A stretch of 53,255 nt of DNA from the NCBI GenBank assembly GCA_026986005.1, contig JALSPK010000045.1, forward strand, positions 1 through 53,255. Direction: 5' to 3'. This document shows, in pieces, positions 8,115 through 16,119 of the stretch. The translations under genes and the position numbers were made by a program. This DNA is from Saprospiraceae bacterium (GTDB taxonomy: Bacteria > Bacteroidota > Bacteroidia > Chitinophagales > Saprospiraceae). Position 1 is the first letter of the stretch. Each line of letters begins with the position of its first letter. The notes under the pieces were generated by a model. That model was not told where the DNA came from. It searched no databases and saw nothing but the letters and a program-made list of their open reading frames with translations.

Positions 8115-10064
8115 TTAGTTTTGTGTTTTCAATTCCAATATCAAAATACTATTATTGTTTACAGTTATATTTGATAAATTATTAATTTTTTTATCTGTAA
8201 TAATATTTTTAGCATTAGTAAATTTATTTAAAATCTCTTTATATTTCTTTGTGCCAATAGTTTTGGAAGTACTAGAAGTATTTAATATGACCATAATTGT
8301 TTTTGTCTCATCATATCTAAAATACACATAAATACCATCATCCGGAATAAAATGTTTTAAATTACCTGTCTGAAGAGCTATTGTGTTTTTACGATAATTA
8401 GCGAGTTTTTTTATAAACTTGAAAATTTCATTTTCAAGTTTTGTTCTACCATTTTTTGTGAATTTGTTCAAGACGTCTTTTCTCCAGCCACCCCTTATAT
8501 CCTGCCGTACATTGCCATCCGGTTTGGCATCTCCCTTGAATCCCAATTCTGTGCCGTAATACAGTACGGGAATACCTCTTAACGTAAGTAATAGCCCAAT
8601 AGCACTTTTTAATTTGTTGATATTTTCTCCTACTGTAGTGAATATCCGGCTTTTATCATGATTGTCAAGAAAAATTACATTTTGATATGGATTGTCATAA
8701 AGAAAATCTTGAGATAATGTATAATACAACTTTGATACGCCCCCTGTCCAAGTTTGTGGTTTAGTCAGTGCTTCTTCCATTGCAAAATTTAATTGGAAGT
8801 CGGTAACTGACGGAAGGTTAAATAATGGATTTTGTCCGGAATTATTATTTTTGGTAAAAAATGCTTGTACACTTTCATTTTGAACCCATGTTTCACCAAA
8901 AAGAGTTAGATTTGGGTATTCTGATTTCATACTATTTACCCATTTTGAAAGAAAGTTTTGATTAGGAAAGAACCATGTGTCGATTCTGTATGCATCAATG
9001 TTTGCATATTCGACCCACCAAATATCGTTTTGAATTAAATATGTTGCAAGTAATTTATTTTCTTGATTCAAGTCTGGCATTGAATAATCAAACCATCCGT
9101 TGCTCAGTTTCTTCTTATCAAAATCGGAAGCATATGGATCGGGGATAACCGAAGATCTGAAATTGGATTTAGTGAATTCAGGCCATTGATGTATCCAATT
9201 ATTATCCGGAATATCACGCATTAACCAATTTTCATTGCCACAATGATTGAGTACGATATCCATTATTATTTTTATGCTTTTATTATGAGCTTTTTGCACA
9301 TATGTTTTGTATAAATCATTTGTTCCAAATCTCTTGTCAATATTGTAAAAATCCGTAATAGCATAACCGTGGTAAGAAGCATAAGGTTGATCGTTTTCAA
9401 GCAACGGCGTTGACCAAATAGCTGTAGCTCCTAGTTTGTTTATATATTCCAAATGGTCAATGATCCCTTGTATGTCACCACCGTGCCTAAAATACATTTT
9501 ATTGCGATTAATACCCTGTTGAAGCATATCTTTATAACTGTCATTGGAGTAATCTCCATTAGCAAATCTATCGGGCATTATCATGTAAATAATATCAGAG
9601 TTGTCTAGTCCCTTTCTGTCGTAAGACGCCCTCTTTTTTAATTCGTATTTATATATTTTAGTTTTATTATTATTTGATAAAACGATATCAAAGAATCCGG
9701 TTTTGGCATTATTGGAGATTTCAATATCTAAAAATAGATAATTTGGGTTTGGGACGGAACTAACTTTTAGTAGTTTTATACCGAAAGCATTTTTTAATGC
9801 AACCTTGGCTTTATTTATATTTTGATCGTAAAGCAGTATTTGCAGTTTATTGTTCTTCATCCCTTTCCACCAAAAAGGGGGGTTGATTCTTTGTTTGTCT
9901 ATTTTGGTTAAGCCGGTATCGGCATAATAGTGATACTTTGCATGATGCATCCCAAGAGGCATATATTGGGTTGGATCATTATTGTAAAGACTATCTTTGG
10001 GTTGTGAATATAAATTGATAGAGATGAATATTAAAAATAAAAATATTGATTTTTGATATAGCAT
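8115..10064 (-). CDS. Periplasmic GH13 alpha-amylase/neopullulanase-like enzyme
   Basis: A 649-residue glycoside hydrolase with an N-terminal secretion signal (residues 1-20). An N-terminal beta-sandwich (~35-145) resembles the cyclomaltodextrinase N domain, and the TIM barrel begins at IMPDRFANG. Conserved GH13 regions are all present: DIVLNH (269-274), YRIDTW with nucleophile D362, FGETW with acid/base E391, and FLDNHD with D470. A small C-terminal beta domain follows. It should cut alpha-1,4-glucans or maltodextrins in the periplasm, like SusA-type neopullulanases. No SusC/SusD partners are nearby. It is the first gene of a unit with the two-component system. A weak promoter-like TACCTTTA lies at 10083-10090. 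Confidence 0.92.
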   Translation of the reverse strand: MLYQKSIFLFLIFISINLYSQPKDSLYNNDPTQYMPLGMHHAKYHYYADTGLTKIDKQRINPPFWWKGMKNNKLQILLYDQNINKAKVALKNAFGIKLLKVSSVPNPNYLFLDIEISNNAKTGFFDIVLSNNNKTKIYKYELKKRASYDRKGLDNSDIIYMIMPDRFANGDYSNDSYKDMLQQGINRNKMYFRHGGDIQGIIDHLEYINKLGATAIWSTPLLENDQPYASYHGYAITDFYNIDKRFGTNDLYKTYVQKAHNKSIKIIMDIVLNHCGNENWLMRDIPDNNWIHQWPEFTKSNFRSSVIPDPYASDFDKKKLSNGWFDYSMPDLNQENKLLATYLIQNDIWWVEYANIDAYRIDTWFFPNQNFLSKWVNSMKSEYPNLTLFGETWVQNESVQAFFTKNNNSGQNPLFNLPSVTDFQLNFAMEEALTKPQTWTGGVSKLYYTLSQDFLYDNPYQNVIFLDNHDKSRIFTTVGENINKLKSAIGLLLTLRGIPVLYYGTELGFKGDAKPDGNVRQDIRGGWRKDVLNKFTKNGRTKLENEIFKFIKKLANYRKNTIALQTGNLKHFIPDDGIYVYFRYDETKTIMVILNTSSTSKTIGTKKYKEILNKFTNAKNIITDKKINNLSNITVNNNSILILELKTQN

Positions 10065-10314
10065 GGCATATAATTTTGGTTGTAAAGGTAGTAATAAATT
10101 TTTTCAAAATACAATATTATAAATTTTATGCAGCTGAGTTTTATAGCTATTTGGAAGAGTCTCTAAATTCATGTTTTTAATAGTTTAGAATAATCCGATA
10201 TTTTAGCATTGATTGTTTTATTAAGTATGAGATTTGGATGTAGAACAATCATGTTTTAATCAAATTTATAATTTTTGTATGTCAACCATTTGCTATTACA
10301 CAATTGGTAAAAGC

Positions 10315-10346
10315 AAAGAAGCCCAATATCTCTATTGGACTCCTTT
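10315..10346 (-). terminator. Probable terminator of the Mbx-like operon
   Basis: A long hairpin: arms of about 14 bp with two wobble pairs around a 4-base loop, with core pairing gtccaata/tattgggc. T-rich sequence follows on the minus strand. It lies about 190 bases after the last stop codon because the MITE-like element 10378-10536 sits in between. Apart from these two features, I see nothing in the 471-base gap 10065-10535. Confidence 0.65.
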
Positions 10347-10377
10347 TCATAACAAATATTGAACTTACGACTATCAA

Positions 10378-10536
10378 GTGTCTGTCCACAAAGTTATTAA
10401 AATTTAAAATAATCTTTTTGCGATATTTTTACTTTATTCAAATTACTGATGCTAAGGCATCACTAATTCTCAGAAAGACAAAAATTTCATTAAAAATCTT
10501 TATTTTTCCAAAATCAAGCACTTTATAGATAGACAC
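10378..10536. repeat. MITE-like element, family 1, full-length copy (A)
   Basis: The 159-bp element has imperfect 17-bp terminal inverted repeats: gtgtctgtccacaaagt at the left and the complement of gtgtctatctataaagt at the right. It contains no gene. The interior matches the element at 23267-23399 for about 110 bases at high identity, and its ends match those at 46239-46315 and 52199-52253. Flanks tatcaa (left) and tatcta (right) could be a decayed target duplication. The right end touches the stop codon of the next gene. Its transposase source is not in this window. Confidence 0.75.
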
Positions 10537-12329
10537 TATCTATCTTTGTTCATCAACATTTCATCTATTGCTTTACATGCTCTGAATCCATCTGCAATAG
10601 CACTAATAGCATCGGCGGTTCTATTGGCAGAGTCACCTCCCGCAAACAATCTTGGTAGTGTAGTTTGTTGTTTATCATCTACTACAAAACGACCTCTTTC
10701 TACTTTGACCTTATCTGTATATTCATCTAGGAAAGTATAATCACCTTGTTGTCCTATTGCTGCCATTACAGCAGTTACAGGCATAATAGTATTGCTTCCT
10801 TCAATAGCAACCGGTCTTGGTCTTCCACCACCTTCACTCTGCACCATTTCTGCTTTTAAGTACTCGACTGCATTAACTTTACCGTTTTCATCAGTATGTA
10901 TTTTGATTGGAATAGCTTGTGGTTCATATTTCACTCCTTCCTCTTCAGCACCTTCTATTTCCTCCCAGTCAGCGGGCATATCTTTAACACGTCTTCTGTA
11001 GAGCATTGTCACATCTGCACCGAACCTTCTACTAACTCTTGCGGCATCAATGGCAACATTTCCTCCTCCAATCACGGCTACTTTATCACCTATTTCTACA
11101 CTTTCTCCTGAATTAATCATGTGTAGGTAATTTACTGCTTGCATTGAACCTGTTGCTTCCTCACCTTCTATTCCAAGTGTCCAGGCTTTTGGAAATCCAA
11201 CTCCTATAAATACTGCATCATTATTTTCGTATATCTCTTTAAAGCTAATGTCTTTTCCTACTTTTGTATTGAAATTAATTTTTACACCTATACTTTGAAT
11301 ATATCCAATTTGTTTTTCCAAACTTTCTATAGGTAAACGATATTTAGGAATTCCGTACATTGTCATACCACCTGCCTTAGCATTGGCTTCCCAAATAGTA
11401 ACATCGTATCCTCTCAATGCAAGATAATATCCTGCGGTTAAACCTGCCGGACCAGCCCCGATGATACCAACTTTTTTCCCATTTGGCTCTCTGATTTCAG
11501 GATTTACAATATCTCTTGTCACATCAGATGCATCAGCTGCTTCAGTAGCATATCTTTTCAACCATCTAATTGCTACCGGTTCTCCTCTTGTGGCAATCGC
11601 ACAAACATCCTCGCATCTACGAGTACAAACTTTACCACACATTTCCGGTAGAGGATTATTGTCATATATAATTCTTAAAGCATCCTCATCATCTCCTTTC
11701 GCAATAGCATTGATGTATTCCGGAATATGCATATGGTCAGGACAAACTTCAGTACAAATACCACAACTTATACATCTCTGAGCTTCCTCTCTTGCCTGCT
11801 CTTCACTATATCCAAGTACAACTTCTGCGAAACTTTTAACCCTTTCCATTCCTTCAAGCTCTGGCATTGGAATACGTGTAAAATGGTTCAATGACCATTC
11901 AACTGAACTTGAATATGAAACACGATCTTTCCCTTCCGGATTATCAATGCCGGGAGTTACTAATTGTGTGTTAGGATCATTTGTGACATTGACAAAGTCT
12001 TTTGTTAAACTTAGACTACCGGTTGGGCATACATCTACACACAATGCACAGTAACAACATCTACCATAATCGACTCTTGGTCTTAAACCTGAATCACCTT
12101 TTTCACCTTTAACCTGATCTACAATCGTCATATCAATAGCATCATTCATACAAATAGTAGAGCAATTACCACATCCAATACAATCTTCAATTTCATTAAA
12201 GTGAAAACCTCTATATCTATCAGAAGCCTCTACAGGCACCTCCGGATACCGAATAGTATGAGGAGGCTTAGCAAATTGCTTAAGCGATGTAAGTGGTCTT
12301 AATGTACCTTTTAAATTAAAAAATCCCAT
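10536..12329 (-). CDS. NuoI-type ferredoxin fused to a GltD/NfnL-like NAD(P)H flavoprotein (Mbx-like complex electron-input subunit)
   Basis: A 597-residue fusion. Residues 1-~150 resemble NuoI/MbxN, with two [4Fe-4S] motifs (C50, C53, C56, C60 and C91, C94, C97, C101-P). Residues ~165-597 are a glutamate-synthase-small-subunit-like flavoprotein. They hold CISCGICTEVCP (186-197), a second cysteine set (231, 235, 239, 243), the FAD fold GIIGAGPAGLTAG (~288-300), the NAD(P) fold VIGGGNVAIDAARV followed by YRRR (suggesting NADPH), and a C-terminal AGGDSANR flavin motif. No gltB partner is present; the gene closes a complex I-like operon that lacks nuoE/F/G. It probably passes electrons from NAD(P)H through four Fe-S clusters to the NuoB-type subunit. 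Direction and nucleotide preference are inferred. Confidence 0.88.
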   Translation of the reverse strand: MGFFNLKGTLRPLTSLKQFAKPPHTIRYPEVPVEASDRYRGFHFNEIEDCIGCGNCSTICMNDAIDMTIVDQVKGEKGDSGLRPRVDYGRCCYCALCVDVCPTGSLSLTKDFVNVTNDPNTQLVTPGIDNPEGKDRVSYSSSVEWSLNHFTRIPMPELEGMERVKSFAEVVLGYSEEQAREEAQRCISCGICTEVCPDHMHIPEYINAIAKGDDEDALRIIYDNNPLPEMCGKVCTRRCEDVCAIATRGEPVAIRWLKRYATEAADASDVTRDIVNPEIREPNGKKVGIIGAGPAGLTAGYYLALRGYDVTIWEANAKAGGMTMYGIPKYRLPIESLEKQIGYIQSIGVKINFNTKVGKDISFKEIYENNDAVFIGVGFPKAWTLGIEGEEATGSMQAVNYLHMINSGESVEIGDKVAVIGGGNVAIDAARVSRRFGADVTMLYRRRVKDMPADWEEIEGAEEEGVKYEPQAIPIKIHTDENGKVNAVEYLKAEMVQSEGGGRPRPVAIEGSNTIMPVTAVMAAIGQQGDYTFLDEYTDKVKVERGRFVVDDKQQTTLPRLFAGGDSANRTADAISAIADGFRACKAIDEMLMNKDR

Positions 12330-12413
12330 ATCCTTAATTTTTATCTTCTTTTTCTAAACCAAATCAATCCTTTTCCTTTTTCCAAGTCGTCTCCTCGTAA
12401 CCCTTAGTCTCCT

Positions 12414-12675
12414 TTCGTCCCCATCGCACCAATCGTCCCGAATCGTCCCCATCGCACCATCGCACCTTCGCACCATCGTCCCCATCGCACCATCGTCCCT
12501 ATCGTACCCATCGTCCCAATCGCAACACCATCGTACCATCGTACCATCGCACCATCGTACCATCGCACCATCGCACCATCGCACCATCGTACCCATCGTC
12601 CCCATCGCAACACCATCGCACCTTCGCACCATCGCACCATCGCACCATCGTACCATCGTACCATCGCACCCATCG
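12414..12675. repeat. Tandem 8-bp repeat array 1 (between nuoD-like and nuoI-like genes)
   Basis: About 31 copies of a degenerate octamer, plus strand consensus TCGYACCA with variants TCGTCCCA and TCGCACCT, and some 9-mers. The array starts 6 bases past the nuoD stop on the minus strand and fills most of the 351-base gap to the next gene, in an operon whose other junctions are overlaps or gaps under 15 bases. Because 8 is not a multiple of 3, the minus strand stays open in several frames and would encode Met-Val-Arg-Trp-Tyr-Asp-Gly-like octapeptides; I treat these as non-coding. Confidence 0.9.
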
Positions 12676-12680
12676 CAACT

Positions 12681-13787
12681 CTATCTCTCTATCTCCGGCG
12701 GACAAGTTCCCAAACTATTCATTATTGCTGAAACATCTGCTATATTAGCTCCTACCAAAACATCTTCCAGTAGTGAAACGGCATGAACGTAAGCCGCACC
12801 TCTAAAGTGAGCTCTTCTTGGTTTATTTCCACCATCACTTACCAAATACATCCCAACTTCTCCTCTGACTGATTCTGCTCTTGCAAATGCATCTCCGGCA
12901 GGAATTGTCCATTTTTGAGGATTTGGCAATTTTACATTAAAATCACCCTTTGGAATTTTTCCTATTACTTGTCTAATAATACTTATTGATTCTCTTAGTT
13001 CTGCCCTTCTTACCAAAGCTCTTGCCCAAATATCACTACCTGTTTGAGTAGGGATGTCAAACTTTAATTTATCATATACTTCATACGAATCATCTATTCT
13101 GATATCGCTTTTTATTCCAGCTGCTCTAAGAGGTTGTCCAACGACTCCGTGTTCTATTATTTGCTCAGGGTTTACTATTCCAACCCCTTGAGTTCTTTTT
13201 TGAAAAATGCTATTTTCAAATAATAGATTATCATAATCCGGCAATTTATTTTCGAAATAGTCCATTACTTTAAGTACTCTATCTTCAAATCCTTCCGGAA
13301 AATCTTTTCTCACTCCACCGGGCCAAACATACATATGATAGATACGCGCTCCTGTCAGTTCTTCAAATAAGTCCAATATATAATTCCTGTCTCCGACTGA
13401 CCATTGTCCCATCGTGTACAATCCTAAAGAATGCCCTTGTCCGGCATGCCACAGCAATAATGATGACATTCGTGCCAACTCTAATATTAAAACTCGTATC
13501 CATTTTGCTCTTTCCGGAATTTCTATTCCAGCTATCATTTCAACTGCTCTTGCATAAGTGTTTTCTACAGGATCTGGTTCCGGAACGCAAAATCTACACA
13601 TCAATGTAAAGCTTTGAACCCAATTTCTTTTTTCCACAAGTTTTTCAAAAGCTCTATGTAAGTAGCCAACCTCAGTTGTAGCTTTGACAATAGTATCGCC
13701 TTCTACCTTGAGACGAATCATCATATTGCCGGTAATACCGGGGTGTTGAGGACCAAAATATAAAGTTGTTGCTCTTTCTCTTTTCAT
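12681..13787 (-). CDS. nuoD: NuoD/MbxL-like large catalytic subunit (NiFe-hydrogenase large-subunit family)
   Basis: A 368-residue protein, shorter than typical NuoD, beginning near the GPQHP motif (residues 12-16). Complex I has GPQHPxxHG; here the second His is replaced (GPQHPGITG). The quinone-site Tyr region instead carries C64-R-F-C67, matching the N-terminal CxxC of NiFe hydrogenases. The C-terminus ends CPPEIER: C362 lies where the first Cys of the hydrogenase CxxC would be, and E365 replaces the second. So it is neither a standard quinone reductase subunit nor an intact NiFe site. As I recall the family, this resembles archaeal Mbx/Mbs L subunits. Its start shares one base with the nuoC stop (TAATG). 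Confidence 0.88.
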   Translation of the reverse strand: MKRERATTLYFGPQHPGITGNMMIRLKVEGDTIVKATTEVGYLHRAFEKLVEKRNWVQSFTLMCRFCVPEPDPVENTYARAVEMIAGIEIPERAKWIRVLILELARMSSLLLWHAGQGHSLGLYTMGQWSVGDRNYILDLFEELTGARIYHMYVWPGGVRKDFPEGFEDRVLKVMDYFENKLPDYDNLLFENSIFQKRTQGVGIVNPEQIIEHGVVGQPLRAAGIKSDIRIDDSYEVYDKLKFDIPTQTGSDIWARALVRRAELRESISIIRQVIGKIPKGDFNVKLPNPQKWTIPAGDAFARAESVRGEVGMYLVSDGGNKPRRAHFRGAAYVHAVSLLEDVLVGANIADVSAIMNSLGTCPPEIER

Positions 13788-14356
13788 TATCTTGAATGTT
13801 TTTTAGCAAAATCAGGAATCACTTCCCCTGAACGTTTAGCAATAGTCTCACGTACATCCTGAGCATCTTCTCTGCCTATTCTTTCAGAAAATACATCTTT
13901 AGCATATGCTTCTGTGTCAAAGTCTCTTCGCATTGGAGGTGGACCTTCCCAATCTTCAAGTATAAACTCTTCAGGTGCTACTAATCCAGTAAATTCTATC
14001 CCATACATTTCCTTAAACTCTCTTTCGTAAGTATTTAATTGAGGCCATATCATATCAAGATTTTCCATTACAGGATTATCACGATCAAGCTTTGTTCTTA
14101 CAAAAACTCTTATTTTCTCTTTAGGAGTCCAAAGCATAAACAAAACCTCAAATTTCCCTTCTTCTAACCAATCTACAACACTTGCGTGCATCAAATGCCT
14201 AAAATTCATATTCTCTTTCAAATACCTTAATATTGAAGGTATTTGTTCCTTTTTTATTTGAACATCGACTCTTTTTCTTTCGACATCAATCGAACTCCTA
14301 TCCAATTCAAAATTTACAGAAATCCTATCTTTGATTTTCTCTAAAAATGTTTCCAT
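13787..14356 (-). CDS. nuoC: NuoC/MbxK-like subunit (30 kDa complex I family)
   Basis: A 189-residue soluble subunit of the peripheral arm. The family signature is clear: YEREFKEMYGIEFTG, followed by LEDWEGPPPMRRDF in place of the usual LRR tail. It supports the NuoB/NuoD core and has no cofactor. It is translationally coupled to nuoD (TAATG overlap), but array 2 separates it from the upstream nuoB, leaving 282 bases to the nuoB stop. Complex I NuoC and hydrogenase/Mbx K subunits cannot be told apart by eye; the operon argues for the Mbx type. Confidence 0.88.
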   Translation of the reverse strand: METFLEKIKDRISVNFELDRSSIDVERKRVDVQIKKEQIPSILRYLKENMNFRHLMHASVVDWLEEGKFEVLFMLWTPKEKIRVFVRTKLDRDNPVMENLDMIWPQLNTYEREFKEMYGIEFTGLVAPEEFILEDWEGPPPMRRDFDTEAYAKDVFSERIGREDAQDVRETIAKRSGEVIPDFAKKHSR

Positions 14357-14446
14357 TTTATTTGTTATTTTAATAAACTTTATAATTCATAAATAATCTT
14401 TACTACACCCTTTTCTCCAACATTTCACAACCTAATTCTCAACCCC

Positions 14447-14632
14447 TAGTCCCCCTCGCACCCCTCGCACCATCGTCCCATTCGCACCCATCGTCCCATC
14501 GCACCATCGCACCATCGTCCCATCGCACCTTCGTACCATCGTACCATCGCACCATCGTCCCCTCGCACCTTCGTACCATCGTACCATCGCACCATCGTCC
14601 CCTCGCACCATCGTCCCCTCGCACCCATCGCA
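14447..14632. repeat. Tandem 8-bp repeat array 2 (between nuoB-like and nuoC-like genes)
   Basis: About 22 copies of the same octamer as array 1, in the same orientation, beginning 8 bases past the nuoB stop. Both arrays start on the minus strand with ttgcgatgggtgcga. Array 2 contains a higher-order unit of five octamers (40 bp) present twice in tandem. Its distal end is flanked by ccctagtccccct, resembling the cccttagtctccttt that flanks array 1. Multiple open frames cross it, but none has a credible start. Confidence 0.9.
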
Positions 14633-14638
14633 ATCCTT

Positions 14639-15184
14639 CTACCAATTATAATCAGGAAAATCCCAATTCTTTATAATCTTCTTTTGATTCCCTCTGTAAT
14701 AATCCAAATTGTCTTTGTATTTAGTTGCTCCTCTTGCTTCACCTGCTCTTATTTGTTCCTGCAATTTAGCAAATCCTTCCAAAACTGCTTCCGGTCTTGG
14801 CATACATCCGCTAATGTATACATCTACAGGTAAGTACAAATCTAATTGTTTGATTGTGTTGTAAGAGTCCCAATACATTCCTCCATTTACAGCACAAGAG
14901 CCAAAGCCAATTACGTATTTTGGATCTTGCATTTGTTCATAGACTCTGATCACTCTTTTTAGCGTTTTTACCGTTAAATATCCTGTAATCATCAGTACAT
15001 CAGCTTGTCTTGGAGTTGCTGCTCCTCTTACACCAAGTCTTTCTGCATCGTATCGTGAAGTCATGGTTGCAGGAACTTCTATAGCTCCACATCCTGTTCC
15101 GTAAGCGAGTATCCAAAGTGAATGACTTCTTGCGATATCTGTAACTATTCTCGTCAATTTATCTTGATAAATACCGTAATCCAT
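14639..15184 (-). CDS. nuoB: NuoB/MbxJ-like small [4Fe-4S] subunit
   Basis: A 181-residue subunit that normally holds the terminal iron-sulfur cluster next to the catalytic site. The family frame is clear: YGTGCGAIEVPA, SRYDAERLGV, GFGSCAVNGG and ISGCMPRPEAVLEG. Complex I has tandem cysteines (CC) at the first site; here it is Cys-Gly, and the protein has only three cysteines in total. The fourth ligand is therefore absent, non-cysteine, or supplied by another subunit. This is a real departure from NuoB. Its stop is followed within 8 bases by repeat array 2; its start lies 12 bases after nuoH. Confidence 0.9.
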   Translation of the reverse strand: MDYGIYQDKLTRIVTDIARSHSLWILAYGTGCGAIEVPATMTSRYDAERLGVRGAATPRQADVLMITGYLTVKTLKRVIRVYEQMQDPKYVIGFGSCAVNGGMYWDSYNTIKQLDLYLPVDVYISGCMPRPEAVLEGFAKLQEQIRAGEARGATKYKDNLDYYRGNQKKIIKNWDFPDYNW

Positions 15185-15196
15185 TATAGCTGTTTT

Positions 15197-16108
15197 TTAA
15201 AAATATACTGAATAAATAATTGCTAAAAATCCAAATAGCAATGGCCAACCCCAAAAATACGTTACCGCTTGTTCTGTTCTGTATCGAGGATTTACTACTC
15301 CATACATAACGGGGATCATATAGAGTAAAAATGTCTTAATGACCAATTCTATTAAATTGCTTGCACCACCAAAAAATACATCTACCAAGAGAGTAAGTTT
15401 TACAAATGCAAAAACAGAGCCGGCAGACATCATAGTGAACAAAAACTTACCTCCATTTTCTGAAGCGGGCCCCGAAGCTAATTCAGTAGGTGCACCTACT
15501 ATATTGAATGGCGCATATCTAAACATACCCAATGATGCCAATATAGCTGCGACAAAGGCAAATGGATTTTGAAATATCAACCATTGTCCTACTTCATTTT
15601 GTACATTCATCAAATCTACAACTGAAGTTGTATTGTATTTAATCATCAAAGCAACTAATGCCATTACCCAAGGTATTTCAAAACCCACCATTTGACTTAA
15701 CCCTCTCGTTACTCCTATTGCGCTATTGGGATTACCTGTTTGACCTGCTCCAAGAGCCATGCCAAGAGGTCCGAAAGTCATAATGTATATCAAAAAGATT
15801 AAATCTCCTTTGAAATTCAAGTTTGTAAACCAAATATTGTCACGCAATACAGGTATGATCATCAATGCGACTACTGCTGATACCATCAAAAATGCTGGTC
15901 CCAATAGGTGCATTGCCCCATGATGAACGGCTGTTGTTTTTGAAAACAATTTGAATGCATCAATGAAATTTTGATATATCGGAGGTCCGTATCTGTTTTG
16001 AACTCTTGCTATCACTTTTCGTCGTATCCCACCGTATGTCATTCCTACAACAAAGGCAAGAAGGAATGTGGCTATTGCACCTAATATGCTCATTAATATA
16101 CCTTCCAT
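15197..16108 (-). CDS. nuoH: NuoH/MbxM-like membrane subunit
   Basis: A 303-residue protein with about eight transmembrane helices that joins the peripheral arm to the ion-pumping membrane arm. The cytoplasmic loop has the family motif RRKVIARVQNRYGPP near residue 30, followed by QNFIDAFKLFSK; GPASENGGKFLF is a further conserved loop. Acidic residues within helices, for example in GAPTELASGPASENGG, form the proton entry path in homologues. It is spaced 11 bases from the upstream antiporter gene and 12 from nuoB, so it is part of one tight transcript. Confidence 0.93.
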   Translation of the reverse strand: MEGILMSILGAIATFLLAFVVGMTYGGIRRKVIARVQNRYGPPIYQNFIDAFKLFSKTTAVHHGAMHLLGPAFLMVSAVVALMIIPVLRDNIWFTNLNFKGDLIFLIYIMTFGPLGMALGAGQTGNPNSAIGVTRGLSQMVGFEIPWVMALVALMIKYNTTSVVDLMNVQNEVGQWLIFQNPFAFVAAILASLGMFRYAPFNIVGAPTELASGPASENGGKFLFTMMSAGSVFAFVKLTLLVDVFFGGASNLIELVIKTFLLYMIPVMYGVVNPRYRTEQAVTYFWGWPLLFGFLAIIYSVYF

Positions 16109-16119
16109 TTATACTTTAT

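Noticed and set aside
10304-10528. 74-codon plus-strand ORF
   Set aside because: It lies within a terminator and a MITE-like element.
10536-12329. Glutamate synthase small subunit (gltD)
   Set aside because: No gltB is adjacent, the protein has an extra NuoI-type N-terminal region with two clusters, and it belongs to the redox-pump operon.
12354-12705. Three overlapping minus-strand ORFs of 68-100 codons with MVRWYDG-type repeats
   Set aside because: They are different frames of one 8-bp tandem repeat with no ribosome-binding site or distinct start.
12681-13787. Active NiFe hydrogenase
   Set aside because: The second cysteine of the C-terminal CxxC is Glu, and no maturation genes (hyp) or protease-cleaved tail are seen.
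12414-14632. CRISPR array
   Set aside because: Units are contiguous octamers without spacers, and no cas genes are near.
14439-14645. Two overlapping minus-strand ORFs over array 2
   Set aside because: Same repeat artefact as in array 1.
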